Part shown: one piece after another, positions 48,070-62,200 of the stretch
Numbering within the stretch: the stretch's first letter is position 1
Layout: every line of letters starts with the position of its first letter
Assembly: GCF_021130785.1 (NCBI RefSeq)
Contig: NC_060207.1
Span: forward strand, 192,904,001-192,968,000
Source of the DNA: Homalodisca vitripennis
Lineage: Eukaryota > Arthropoda > Insecta > Hemiptera > Cicadellidae
Length of the DNA stretch: 64,000 nt
Direction of reading: 5' to 3'
Position numbers and translations under genes: made by a program
Notes under the pieces: model-generated
The model's input: only the letters and a program-made list of their open reading frames with translations
Told to the model about the DNA's origin: nothing
Databases searched by the model: none

Positions 48070-48545
48070 CATATAAACTTAATTACAACTCAAGACATGC
48101 TTCAAAAGGAATATCTTTAGATGCGTGAAATCGACTCAATAATCAATCCCAGGATAACTGTTTTTATGAACATGCATTTAAGTAATAAATTTATAAAATA
48201 TGAAACTTCAGCGAAGCCTGCAAAACAATACCTGGTGTGGCGTACTTATATCTTTTTTATCTATAGGTTTCAGTTTCTATTCCAGATCATGTAATATATT
48301 GCTTCTATCATGTAATATATTGATCATGTAATATGTAGTTGTTCCACCTGCTCATTCTTCACGGTATCCTCCAACATCCTTTGATCTCTGCTGATCGATG
48401 CTGAGCTTTTTCGTCTTTGCTGAGTTTGCTTCTTTGAATGTATCCCCGCTTATCCTCAGCTGATCTATAATACTGGTGCTGATCTACTATATCTTTCCAT
48501 CGGTACATTCCACCATCTTTATAATCCTGCATCAACATCCTTCAT
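48070..48545. repeat. Block shared with copy B
   Basis: Aligns with 18,395-18,760. Both contain TATGAAACTTCAGCGAAGC, TGGTGTGG(C/T)GTACT, CATCCTTTGATC, CCTCAGCTGATCT, AATACTGGTGCTGATC and GTACATTCCACCAT. No open frame spans it. Confidence 0.7.
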
Positions 48546-49968
48546 TTTTATTTTCAAATTCCCAAACCTCAATGCATTGATGATAATTTTTAATTAGCAG
48601 GAAATGTATGAGTTTTTCCCTCGATTGGATGAAATAACTCTCTTCATCACCTCTGTCACAGAAATATTCAGTGTTTCACTGATGGCTAATTCAAGTTTCA
48701 TTATACGTAAGTAACTAACGAAGGAGTGCTAAATTGTAATAGCATAGTAAAATGTAATAATTTTAACATACTAATAATAAAAAAGTCATTTTAACTTTTT
48801 GAATTGGTGTCATTAACAATTATTTCAGTTTAAATAGCCCAATGAATCATTTATTTCAATTGTATTACCTGTCGGCACTAAAACTCAAGGTAATTTTTAA
48901 TTATAAAATAGTCTAAGGGAGTGGATATTTAACGATATAACACAATAGGCGTAAGCAATATACACTGTAAAAGGTTCGTATAAAATTTAGTTTTGGTTGT
49001 TTAAAAGTGCGTAATATTTATTTGTGTTTCAAATCGTAGCTTACTGCAAACAATGAAACAAAATACAACACGGCTAATTTACAAATGTATCCTCATAATA
49101 GGAATATAAGTTTAATCTACATTCGGTATTCTTTTACTCATAGAATATTTTTAGTACAGCGTTACAAATTCCAAGAACTTTTAGCCAAAAAACCAAAATA
49201 TAAACTGAGTACTTTTAGAATAAACAGAATACTTCTATTCAAATCCTAGAAAAAGACGAAAACTTATGGAATAGGCTTGTTAGGCGAGCTTGGCACGATG
49301 GGTGGGCCTGCACGTCTAGAACAATAATATTCGCAAAGAACATTAGAGTCATAATGTCTTTTTCTGCTACACATTTTATTATACAGCCATAGGAAATCGT
49401 TTAAACTCTTTTTTCGTGGAGCTATCATATAATACATATATATATTTATATATGTACTCATTAGACTAAAACTAATCTTATACCATTATTTTTTTGTCCC
49501 AGCCGTAATAAAATCCTTGCTACAACAATGCAGATTTTTTTAATACAAAAACATTTTTATATGCACCGTGCTGGATGTTAATCCGATTCAAAATTCTGGA
49601 ATGCTGTTATCTGCTTTGATCAAGTTCTCGTATTTTCACATACAGGGATTTTCCGGAAACCTGAATGTGTATAGGGTATCATCTAATTGAGTCTCAAAGT
49701 AAGTTAGATTTACGTTAGAACTGCACACAAACAAACACTCTTAAAGGTTAAAAATCTGTTACAGCTTCTCTTTAAGATCGCCCAGATAAATAACTCAAAC
49801 TAAACAAATTACTTTAACTTAATTTTTTATAATAACAAGTGTTGTAATAATAGTTTAAAACATATTCATGTGCTATTGGTACACAAGCAATCCTCCAAAG
49901 TTTGGGCGTTTGATATGAACATGACCACAATAGACCATTTTACAATTGGGAATCCAATAATTAGTTTG

Positions 49969-50170
49969 CAACTAGTTCTAGGGGATATCACTGGTTACGG
50001 ATAGATTTGCTACAATGGTTTACTATCGGGATTTGCTATAATGAAAACATTTAATCTCAAAATGTATATCTGATGTCAGATTAAGGTATCCGGAACTATG
50101 CAAGCGGGATATCAGTGTGATGAAAACACGAACAACGGGATTTGTTCGTAAAGCTTAGATTTAACTAAGG
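49969..50170. repeat. Block conserved in all three copies (copy C member)
   Basis: Matches 1,588-1,780 and 20,402-20,605. The core starts at 50,118 and is identical to copy A over TGATGAAAACACGAACAACG and the following GGATTTGTTCGT. Confidence 0.65.
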
Positions 50171-53100
50171 TAACTGCTTTATACATACATACACTTTCAT
50201 AACATTTTAAAACGTGGTATAATATTCAAGCCTCCATTTTAATATTTCAAACTTTATTTTCCATTTATTCATGTTTAAATTATGGTTGTTTCAATATGGT
50301 TTTAATCGACAGTTATTGAGCTTCATATATGCCTTTGATAATTAAATTTGATTTATTACTATACCAATTTCAATTATTTGAATATATTTTATGTTTTAAT
50401 AATAAATAATTTTGTAAATATTTTTGAAGTAGGCTACATCTAGATTTATTGAAAGGCATTGAAAAGAATCAGGAATTGTAAGGACAATGCCAAGTGTGTT
50501 TTAATGTAAATATTATATTATTAAACATACTTAAATTTGTATTTTCAAATTATCTATTTTTCAGGAATAATCTAATCTCTTAAAACTGTAACTATGATAA
50601 TAAAATTTGTGTTTTCCTAGTAGATGTATCGGGAAGAATTGTAAATATTTAATATTAACTACAGAAGAATTGCATTAGTTCGGTTCAATCAATTTTTTGC
50701 ACAAAACAAACAAACTTACGTTACATGAAATTTGACGAAGAATATTTAATATAAGCGAGAAAACAAGAAATTGCAATTTTAGCCAAACTTAAGAACTCAC
50801 TAATACTATCGTCTACAGTAATTTATTCTACCTCAATGTATCGTATGACTTATTTTCCGAGCTTTCTGAAGAGCCAAGAGAGCCTCGAAAATTTGTGTAT
50901 CCGTTCAAACAATATCTCGAAAAAGGTCTGACCTACGGACTTGAAAGTTTGAATGAAGTATCATATTGTTATGATACTTTGGGAGAATCTTCCAGATAAA
51001 CAAGCTAACCTCCGATACAAAGAGATAATAGGTAAATAGAGCCACTGGAAAATAGAGAGCTGTCAGTAGGTTAAGTGTATTTCTTTGATCCACCCGGTCG
51101 CTCCTCCCATTATATGAGCGGTGGGTGGGCACTGTGACCCTTCTCTACACATTTAGTAAGTTTTGGACTTCTCCACTTGAATTCTCTGGTTACATCAATA
51201 ACCTTTTAACGAGCTGTAGCGACGCAGCGAGTTGAGTTGACCTCCAAAAGTGAACTTGTAAAGTGACGAAATTATTGGTAATACTTGTAATCGTGACAAA
51301 TGGATTGTATTAATAATTATTGACTGTCAAACTGTAAATAGTCTCATGTGTAATTAGATAGTTAATTTTGTTAATAATGGATTGTGACAGAATAAATTAG
51401 TGGCAGTCATTGAGAATCGTAAAGAAGTACTTTATTAAAGCCACCCTAGTTTTAAGTAAATATATATATATTTATTTATTTATTTTTAAGATTAATAAAT
51501 ATTTAGTAAATTCAATATTCGCTGAGTTTTTTATTGAATCTGCAACAATATCGATAGGCAACATGATGGAGTTCGATGGTGAAGAGTTTTGCTTAGCGTT
51601 AGTGAATAGTTTAAAATTGGACCTATGGATAACCATGATATCATTTTCAACGCGCACTCATTTTATATTACCTAATAATTAGTAGTCTAGGTTTACAAGA
51701 ATGCAGTGCTGCTAGATTAAAACAGATGGTTAGTAAGTATACTGGTAAGAAATATATCTTACCAACAATAGTGGTAACATAAGAAACCATTATTTTACAC
51801 ACTACAAAAATTTACTTTAATATTTTTGTTATATATGTAATAAAAGTTAAAAAGAATATTTGCCCAGTCCCTTTCGGAAAGGCCTTATGAATTGGAACCT
51901 ACAATAGTTCTGAAAGGTTTAAATACGTAACGGGCATTTTACTGTCAAACTTCGGAACATTTAGTTTTATTTGAAAACTCTAGTAGAATAAAAAGAATGC
52001 TAAAACAATTCAAGTCAGTTGTTTTGAAACAAGTTACTTGAAACTGCCATGACACTAAAAGTTAAAGCTCTCCTTTCTGCCCAGGAGTTGCATTGCGATT
52101 ATAATATTTGTAACTTCATTTGGGTACTGTTAACTATTCTGTAGCGAGTAGGTTCGACAAAATGTGAAAATCATTACTCCCGCTTTTTATATGTGTATGA
52201 AATGTGAACGTTTTAAATTTTCCTTACTTCATAGCTACAGGAAATAAATATGTATAGATCTCTATAAGTTCTGTTCAAAAAGTATTTTAGTTATATGACA
52301 ATATACTAAGTACGTTAACAACTATCGGATAAAGATTGTAATTTTATAGTGTCATTTGATAATACAACGTTTTAAAATAAAATTTTAATAATCAGTATTT
52401 TGGAATACAAATAATTTAAACAGAGTCCGATATAGGTAGTGAGTTCATTTTTTCTAGCTAAAAATATTAAAACATAAATATTTATGGGCTTATATAATTA
52501 AGCAGTTTAAACCAGTGATGGTTTAGTTTATGTATCTGTCATTTTCAAGACCTTTAAAAATGTACACAATTATAAAATTCGGTCCCCGTTTATAATTGTA
52601 TGGTTATAGTTCAAAAGCAATCTAGATCAGTAAAATAGATTGGAGAACTATTTAATAGGTAATTTCGTGTAAGGTCGAATACTTATAAACAATATTAACG
52701 ACAATATCCTTTGCTTATTCTGCAGTATTCAATATATTGCTTGCATAATTGAGAATAGACGTTTACAATCTCCAATATGTATGAAATAATGCTGAAAACA
52801 CCTTGCAGTATAAAGTGTTAAGAAGCTTTGTAGAACGGATCTGATCCTAAGATCTCTTGAGTGGCAAAAAGCTCAAAAGTCTCCTTGTCCGCGGCACTCC
52901 ACAACAAAACGCGTCTCACTCCAGTGAAGTTTTGTAGGATTGAATAAAGAAGCTCATTGTACTATCCATTTTTAAGAGGCTGTACTTAAGTAGGTAACAA
53001 TTATTTCGTGTTTCTTGTTATAAATTAGTTTTTTGTTGGTTTTTAAAAACCTTCGTCGTCAATTATTTTGATTCCAAAGTCCTTAAGTATTAACATATTC

Positions 53101-53904
53101 GCTTGAATCGGTAGTGTAATTTGATTAATATACTGAGTTTAATTAAATTAAAATAAATACCATGAATTTATTTTAATTACGCGTAATGAAATTGTGCAAA
53201 ATAAATCAAAATAATTTAGTATTACGCCTTTAATACTCAATTTAAAAAAATTATGATATAGATAGAAATAATGCTATTTTAAACCTTAAATTACATTTAG
53301 ATTGGAAAATATATAAAATTTGGTTTAGAAATGTAAGTTAAATTTGAATATTAAATAAAGAGCATGTATTTAGCAGCTTTAATTTTTCTGTTTAAGTGAA
53401 AGTTGAAGTTTCATTGAATCACTCTTTCGTTTATTTCAGCGGAGCCATTAATTTAATTTTGATTTGATGTACAAAGATAGACTCAGTTTGTATTCCAAGT
53501 AAATATAGACGGAATAAATTTAATACGGAGTGTGATGTGGACAACACATCTTGGTCAAATAAATGGGTGCTTAGCCTAAAGCTCCTAATATTCTCCAGCA
53601 ATCCTTAGTAGTTTAAACAATTACAAATCTAATTCGACTAGTCATACAGTCTAATCGAACCCAGATAGATAAATCTATGTAAAGGATAAAAATGCGATAT
53701 TGCACGGTGACTATAACTATACCGTAATCCTACAGTTGTGAAACATGTGATACGTTGAAAGAGACCGATTTTGTACTATGGCTATGAGTCTTTTGTTATG
53801 CCGTTTGGTGAACATGTATTTTAGGGTAGCTCACTGATATTGCATTAGTCTCACTATTATAATACAGATGCAGTGAAGTATGAAACGCAATATATAAGTT
53901 TAGG

Positions 53905-54285
53905 AAATGGCAGGAATTACCAGGTCGTTGGGGGCAGAGAGCTCCCAGAGACCGGAAGTTACCAGAGGTTAGTAGCTGTTTGAAGCCAAAGACCGGGATG
54001 TATGTCAAATTCTCGTGAGCAAGGCTGGAAACTATCAGAAGCTGGGAGCTATTAAGAAGCTCAGAACTCTCAGAGGTTAAGAGCTTTAAGGTTTCTGGAG
54101 CTTCAAAATGCTGAGTGCTACCAGAAACCGGGAGCTCCTAAAGGTCTGAACCTCGTAGAGCCCAGGATCTCCCATAATTTGAATTCTGCCAGAGGACAGC
54201 TGCTGCCAGAGCCTAAGAACTGAAGAATTGTTAAATGTCTCAGCTTTCAGAGACAACGAGCAGCCTGAGGTCGGAAGTATAAAGA
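53905..54285. repeat. Degenerate GC-richer short-period repeat region
   Basis: Loose recurrences of CCAGAG(G/A)CC...GGAGCT-type words (for example ACCAGAGGTTAG, ACCAGAAACCGGGAGCT, GCCAGAGGACAGC, GCCAGAGCC) suggest a very decayed minisatellite. The minus-strand frames at 53,796-54,008 and 54,086-54,331 lie in it and are not recognisable proteins. Confidence 0.5.
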
Positions 54286-54429
54286 GTCTCATGATGTTTA
54301 AGGAATCAGATGGTTTAGTGACGGACTTCAAGCATTAATGAAGCTGTATTGCCTATTAACCACATCGAAACTCTTCCTGAACCTTGAGGCTGGTGAGGGA
54401 AAACATGTTGTTTTTAATTTCTTTCGTTA

Positions 54430-54590
54430 CTTTATTTGATAGGTGTAATAAAAGCAGCACACTTAGGCAGCGGCGTTAAGTACTCTCAGTTTTATTGCTA
54501 TTGCATCAATAACGAGGAGGTTTTATTGCGCCTCTTAAAGGGTGTAGCAAACTTGTATCAACACAATGAGTGTACAGGTATTACCTCACA
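54430..54590. repeat. Block shared by copies A and C (C member)
   Basis: Counterpart of 3,190-3,340; see that entry for the shared minus-strand LPKCAAFIT reading and its stop. Confidence 0.5.
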
Positions 54591-55255
54591 AGTAAGGGGG
54601 GGGGTGTAAAGGGGATCGGTCTCTACTTAAAAAAAACAAACAAACAAAAAACCTTTTATTTATCAAATTAATCCTGATGTTCAATTGATTGTAAATTTTT
54701 TACAAAATAGTAAATTATACTTATCAACAATGATATTTAACAATATATTTTTATGCAATACAAATTACTCTGTATAAGTTGTAGTTCGTAGTGTGATAAA
54801 TTATGAATTTTCGTATTGTCGAAAAAATTAAGTTATTATTTAACCAATTTAAAACTATATATTTAACATTATAGCTGTGAGTTGGTATATATTTTTGGAA
54901 CGGTTGACTTTTTACTTTTTGAAAATAGTTAAATCATTTTTTTAAATTATAGTTTTGCATAGTTATTTGGCTATGCAATGTTGTTTGGTTAGTAAACTGA
55001 TTCCTAAATCTATTCCTGATTCCGCAGCCTTATTACTACGGTTATGGTCGTGGTAATGTTTAAGTATATGTATGTATGTATATATGTATGTTTAAGTATG
55101 TCATACAAATATTCCTGATCCATGATATGAATAAGCATTTTAGTCTGTAAACATATATGCACTATTTTACAACAAATCACAAGGAGTTAGTCATATTAAC
55201 GACGTAGGCGTTTAAATTTGCAGTCCATAACCATTTCCAAATGTGTTTACTTCTC

Positions 55256-55300
55256 CAGGAATCGAACCTATGGCCTCTAAAACCATCCGAGAACGACGGG
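55256..55300 (-). repeat. tRNA-like B-box relic
   Basis: The minus strand ends GAGGCCATAGGTTCGATTCC, a B-box-like sequence in the same layout as the next copy about 115 bp downstream. Confidence 0.4.
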
Positions 55301-55371
55301 AAATCAGATATTTCAAGGCCATAGGCGTTTAAATTTACTGTAAAAAACAGTTTGTAAATTTGTATGACCTC

Positions 55372-55431
55372 CAGGAAACGAACCCATGGCCTCTCGGTTA
55401 GAGAGCCGCAGACTTACACCTGCCCTACGGT
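55372..55431 (-). repeat. tRNA-like region, probable SINE relic (copy C)
   Basis: The minus strand carries a CTCT/AGAG stem around a 7-nt loop (CTAACCG) followed by GGCCATGGGTTCGTTTCC. This resembles the anticodon arm and T arm of a tRNA. The D arm and acceptor stem cannot be formed convincingly, so a functional tRNA gene is not called. The matching piece in copy B is 24,337-24,386. Confidence 0.45.
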
Positions 55432-57620
55432 TAAGGTCGTAGTGTATTTAAGTACAGAATACAAATCTAAGTGTTCCATGATATTAATCATGTTTATAAC
55501 ATTGTTAGTGGTGATAGTTCCATTTAACTTAAATGCAATACGTTTGTAACGTAAGGTTCTCGTAATATAGTTTATGATTCTCTCAAACTGTGTCAATTAC
55601 TGCCTCAATAAAGCATACACTTCCGTTTTGAATTGAGGTAGTAAATGTATATTTGACGGATTTCAGTGTGGTACTACATCTTTATCACCACATAATCTGA
55701 TAAGACTTGCATGTGCTGGCTGTACGTAAACACTTTTTTTCCCAATTAAATTTGCCAGTAACATTCAGATATTGCAACACTGCTAAGATAAGTCATGCAA
55801 TATTATTTTAAAAATTTTAACATTAAAATATATCACAAAATCTGATTAAATAAATAACGTGTTTGAGTTAAACAGCATATGAACTTTTATAAAATTTGTT
55901 ATTGAATATTAATTGAAAATTAAAGTTATGTGACAATAATGACTTTGCATTTTTTTTTAACGAATGTTTACAAGGCTGTTCTATTATCTTAATTACACTT
56001 AAGAAACACATACCAATACTTACACCCTCTGTTTTTGTGAGGCCTTTCGATATTAAAAGTAAAGCAAGGCTATCGAAAGGCCTTACAAAGTAAAAGTTTT
56101 AAGTATTGAATTGTGTGTTTTATATGTAATTAAGTTAATAGTAGCCAATACAATGTCCATCTTCAACATTTCTGTTCTATTATCTCAATCTCCCTTTTGT
56201 CTTTACAATTAAAAAAGTTATATAACAATACAGAAGATTTTGTACTAAGACCATCTCTTGTGACATAAAAACTATTATTCCTATTTTTGGACGTTTAAAA
56301 CAGTATTTCAATCAAAAATAATAACAATTAATACTTATTACTAGTAAATAGCAACAATTTCAAACATATAAACTTAATGTCGTATGACCTTGCTAATCGT
56401 TCTTATTTCGTCTTAAATCCTTACCGATTTTTTTATCGAGACAATAATTCTTAGTTCGGATTCAAGAAACCAATCTTGAAGGCTAAATCAATTTGACGTT
56501 TACATATAACTACATAAACTATATAACTAATATCTTTCAGTCTTATAAAGATTCATTTTTATCATTAGAAGGGCTAAATTATTAAGAGATTTTAAAAAAT
56601 AATAAAAATCTATTTAGTAATATATATAGTTTAAGCAGATTTTCCCTCAATTTAGACTCTTTTACCCAAATTGTTATTTATTATAATAAACCTTTTTACC
56701 CTTAAGCCAGTTCAAGAACTGAACCTATACTTCCGAAAATATTTACAGCTTCCATATTAGTTACAATCAACATATAATAATTAATGGTTTCCTCCTCTTA
56801 CAGTTACAAATAAGAATGTGTGCTATGTTCCATATATCGTTACAGTAAAGTGTCCTTTAATACGAGTATGTCACGACATCCCAATAGTCAGTTAAAAAAG
56901 GTCAGTCAATAAATAAACAACAATGTTTAAAACTATCCATCACCCCAAAGTACTGTTGTTTTGTCAGTTACCAAAGAGTTGTACGTTTATCATTGTAATG
57001 AGTCCTTGGAGTCTCATCTAAGTGACGTAATGATATTAAATATTTTATTAAGGCTGTATTCATTCCATAGCTTTTTAATCTTTATTCAGAACCAAACTCT
57101 TATGCATGAGTGCGTGAAACCTGTTTAAAAGATGTACTACTATAAAGTTACATTATATGTACGCTATATGTTCCAATAAAACATATATATTTTAATACGA
57201 GAATAATAATTGTATATTCCTTTATTAAGATAAGAAAGAACTTAGTAATGAAAAAGTTTCACTATTTATCCACAAGACGTATAATTTTGTTTTTCTCATT
57301 AATAAACAAACCGCTGATAACTGTTGATAGTTGACTACATAGAGCCTGTTTTATTGCCAAGTTAATTGAAAATGTTGCCAATGTATTTTCCAAGGTGGTT
57401 ATATTTGTTATAAGAGTTAACTTTAAGCGTTTGTATTATTATTATTTACATATTATGCTATACGTTGCTATATTTTATTCTTTAATATGCTATAGTGTTT
57501 TATACGTACTATAGTGGATATACTGTGTCGTATAACAACCATCAATTATATTCAGACATATATGGGTCTTCGCTTGACACGAGCAAACGTTAATCATCAG
57601 TTATGTCAGACGTGTTAATA

Positions 57621-58700
57621 ACCAATAGATACATATCACTGGAACATTTATAAGGACTCATTTCATAATTTTCAGTTGTTTTATTTTGAAATACAGTAGC
57701 TACGGTTAGATGTATTTATAAAATTACTGGCAATATATTAATGGTGTAAGCTCAACAAAATATATTAGCCACATAAATAAACTCTAGGCTCTTACGTTTA
57801 GTTGTTTTCAAAATTAAAGTTTGAAAATTCAAACACGTTCACATCTTACCTGGAACTTACAAGATAAAATCATCCGACATTCGTAAAATCACCCTTAACT
57901 ATCGTAACCAAAACGGTCAGGAGTGTATCTATTCATATGGCGATCTCTACTAGGAAATTAATAAGAACAACAGTCTGACAAAATTGACGAGATACATTAC
58001 AGTTGTTGTAAATGATTAGAAATTAGTTATTCAACAATAATACCTGAGTTGCACACAGATAAACAAACTGGAATTGTAAGATTAAAATCATTACTTATAT
58101 ACTTCATTACTTCTCTTTGGCAAAATTAAATTTTCATACCGATATTAATATACAATTCTAAAAATTATTTACACACTGCAACTTGTGGAAATAACAGTTA
58201 GTTATATTTTACGTAAAGTTAAAGTTTATTCCAATCTGAAGTTCTTGTATAATACTAGTATCAAGCATTTCAATCAAGGGTTAAAGAAAAGTACAATTTT
58301 AATAATTCATTCATGATATTCATAAAGAACATTTTTTAAGTGAATGTAAATAGACCAATAGATCACTACTGTAAATAATATTGCCTACTTCTCTATTAAA
58401 AGGAATAAAAGCCTTACATAAAATTCGTAAAAGAACCCTTTCGTAACTCTTTTTAAAAATATCACATTAATGAAGCATGACCGTTTAAATGATAATTCTT
58501 ACAATTTCCATGACGACCCTAACACTAGTTATTTATAAATTCTTGAATATCGCGTTAATGCAACTTAGATAACGACTAAACAAAAATAACAGAAAGCGTC
58601 TAATTCCGACAAATCTAGGAAACAGTATTGTATATTTTATATTTAAAATCGTTAAAATTATTATTTAAGTATGACGTAAGCGTTTTTTAATTATTTTATA
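57621..58700. other. No feature recognised
   Basis: AT-rich DNA to the left of the Helitron. If a fourth tandem copy starts after 57,620, I cannot see it continuing here. Confidence 0.5.
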
Positions 58701-59272
58701 TCTATATATATAAAAATGAAACTGTTCGTGTGTAACAGCATCACTCACAAACGGCTGGACGGATTCGCCTAATTTTTTTTTTAATTTGTTCGTCTTGATC
58801 TGTAGAAGGTTATAGGATATTTTTTATCCCTTTCCCGATTCAGGATTCCGCCCCACTGGTTACAGAAATACCCGTAAGAAATGCATTGCAGCAAACATAT
58901 GTTATTAAGTGAAAGAGTCTTTTCAAATTTTTAATCAGCTGTTCTTTGTAAACATATATAATGCGACAAAAAATTGTTGTTATTTTTGACAGTAACTAAG
59001 TAAACATAAATATTTTTGACGTTTCTATGTAAACAAACATTTTTTGACATTTACAACGTGTCACAAATGTCAAATTTTTGATAAACGTGATTTGATATCT
59101 TTTTTACAATTTCCAAGAACAGTGTTATTTTCCATCAGTAAAAGGTTTAAAAAAATAGGCAAGTATTTTTGTTTTCTCATGTAAATATTCTTTGAAGAAT
59201 GTTTTTCTCAACATTTTTTTTACAGAATTCCTTTGAGCAGTTTTTTGACGAATTTTATTGGAAAATAACATA

Positions 59273-62200
59273 ATGCCGCCAAGAAAAAAAAGTGCTTTAA
59301 GCCGTCACAGCGCACGTGCGATAGCAACAAAACGAATTCGTAATAATCAAAGCAACGACCAGCGCGCAAAGGTAAACGAATTGAATCGAATACGAACATC
59401 AGCATCAAGAATGATGCTGTCGCAAGAAGAAAGAGAAACATCAAATTTGAATGATAGATTGAGAATGCAAAGTAATCAAGCGGTTGCAAACAGATCAGGC
59501 GATGCACGACTTCAACATGACATGTATAAACAAGCTTTTAATTACGATCCTTCAGCAGACTACAATCAACACCCAAAAATGAATATCGGTCACATGAATG
59601 TAACTTGCCCACATTGCCATGCACGGAAATTTCCAAACGAGGCACTAGGAATGTGTTGCAGCAACGGGAAGGTGTATCTGCTACCACTTCAAGAACCTCC
59701 TGAGCCACTTTTGTCTTTAACATCCGGAACAACTCCCGACTCTAAACGTTTTCTACAGGATATACTAAAGTACAACTCTTGCTTTCAGATGACATCTTTT
59801 GGGGCAACCAAAGTAGTGACACATGCGGGATACATGCCTACGTTTAAAATTCAAGGACAGGTTTATCATCAAGCCGGGTCATTATTACCTGAACGCAATC
59901 AAGATCCACGATTTTTACAAATATATTTTACCGGAAATAACGACATTCAAATTGATCAACGGTGTGGAAATATTCCAGGAGTCGACCGCAAAATCGTAGA
60001 TTCATTACAACAGATGCTACAAGAAAAAAACAATTTGGTTAGAATGTTCAAAAATGCTTTACAACGAATGCCAAGCGATGAATATAAAATTGTTATCAGA
60101 GCAGACAAAACACCAACAGGAGAGCACGAAAGACGTTTTAATGCCCCAACATCTGATGAAGTTGCAGTTATAATTGTCGGCAATGAATTTGATAAACGGG
60201 ATATTGTTCTACAAAAACGGAGTAATTTGTTGCAGCGCATTTCAGAAACTCACCGTTCTTATGATGCTCTACAATACCCGTTACTTTTTTGGGAAGGCGA
60301 AGATGGATACAATTTCAACATTTATCAGATTGATGCAGTGACACATGCCGCTACAAATAAAAAGGTTTCAGCAATGAATTACTACGCTTATCGTATAATG
60401 GTGAGAGAGGGGCATAATCATCTGTTACGTTGCGGACGACTGTTTAAACAAGTCTTGGTGGACATGTATGCAAAAATTGAAAGTGAACGTTTATCATTTC
60501 TGCGATGGAATCAGAAAAGACTACGTGCAGAAGAATATATTCACCTTAGGGACGCAATATCGAGAGATGCAAATGCAGAAGATATTGGAAAAATCGTCAT
60601 TTTACCTTCGTCATTTACCGGCAGTCCTAGACATATGCATGAATATACACAAGATGCTATGATGTATGTCAGAAGTTACGGTCGCCCGGATTTATTTATA
60701 ACTTTCACGTGCAATCCAAAATGGGTTGAAATTGAGTCCCTTCTGCTTCCTGGACAGACTGCGGGAGACAGACATGATCTGACAGCAAGAGTTTTTAAAC
60801 AAAAACTAACAAAACTGATGGATGCAATAGTCAAATTGAGAATATACGGGGAAGTTAGATGCTTCATGTATACTATTGAATGGCAAAAAAGAGGTTTACC
60901 ACATGCACACATTCTCATTTGGTTGAAAGAAAAAATTCATTCGGACCACATAGACAAGATTATATCAGCCGAAATACCAGACAAAGAAGAAGATCCTCTT
61001 TTATTTAACATAATCACTTCAAGCATGATTCACGGCCCTTGCGGAAATTTAAATCCTACATCCTCCTGCATGAAAGATCGACAGTGCACGAAAAGATATC
61101 CACGCTCTTTTTTGCTCGAAACTCAAACTGGACAAGATGGCTATCCACAGTATAAAGGAAGAAAACCAGAAGACGGAGGACATGTAGCAGTAGGCAAGAT
61201 CAAACAAAGAGAAGTGCAAATTGACAACCGTTGGGTGGTACCATACACTCCCTTGCTTTCAAAAACCTTCCAGGCACATATAAACGTAGAATACTGCAAC
61301 TCTGTCAAATCGATCAAATACATATGCAAATATATAAACAAAGGCAGCGATATGGCAATGTTTGGAGTCAGTAACGACAATGATGAAATAAGTTTATATC
61401 AGATGGGACGATACATTTCAAGTAATGAGGCAGTTTGGAGAATTCTGAGTTTTCCAATACACGATCGCCATCCCACAGTTGTCCATCTGGAAAACGGCCA
61501 AAGAATTACGTTTACACCCCAGAATGCGGCTCAATTGGCAGCCGATCCGCCACATACTACCTTGACTGCCTTCTTCAAATTATGCACCGAAGACCCGTTC
61601 GCAAAGACACTGTTATATCCAGAAGTTCCACAATACTATACGTGGAACATATCGAAAAAACAATTTTATCAAAGGAAACAAGGTGTTAAAGTACCTGGAA
61701 CAACGATAAGAAGAAGTGATGCTCTAGGCCGAGTATACACAGTACATCCTAACAACGCCGAATGTTTTTACTTGCGAATGCTTTTGCATGTTGTAAAAGG
61801 GCCGACATCTTTCGAACATATACGCACTGTTGAAGGTGAGGTTTGTTCCACATATCGACAAGCGTGCCAGAAATTGGGACTTCTAGAAGATGATCAACAT
61901 TGGGATACGGCATTGTCCGAAGCAGCTGCAATATCTATGCCCTGTCAGATGCGTCTTCTATTCTCAATTATTTTAACAACCTGTGCTCCATCCGATCCAA
62001 TGGCTTTGTGGGAAAAACATCGCGATTCTCTTAGCGAAGATTATTTATTGCAACTGCGTAGAACTGCGAACAACTTCGATTTGCAAATGTCAGATATTCT
62101 TTACAACAAAGCGTTAATAAATATCGAAGATACATGTCTGTCCATCGTCAACAAACCTCTTCAGGAATTAGGACTCCTTTCACCACCAAGAGACGACATT

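Larger units (their letters stand above)
29285..57620. repeat. Tandem segment copy C (expanded to ~28 kb by insertions)
   Basis: Third copy of the unit, collinear with B through the anchors listed for copy B. It begins at the block matching 10,130 and ends at the block at 57,550-57,620 that matches 9,925-9,990. It is longer than B because of a LINE of about 3.1 kb, about 3.7 kb around a Penelope-like fragment, and several kilobases around the 75-bp minisatellite. Stretches such as 33,270-34,600, 39,000-40,300, 50,200-53,880 and 55,720-57,550 hold only AT-rich DNA and scattered B-like blocks, with no supportable gene. Confidence 0.68.

Noticed and set aside
55372..55431. Functional tRNA gene
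   Set aside because: Only the anticodon-arm-like and T-arm-like parts are visible. The D arm and acceptor stem do not form, and it is one of several decayed copies.
59258..59272. TTG start five codons upstream of the Helitron ATG
   Set aside because: The frame is open there, but a eukaryotic transposase should start at ATG. The ATG at 59,273 gives the typical basic Helitron N-terminus.
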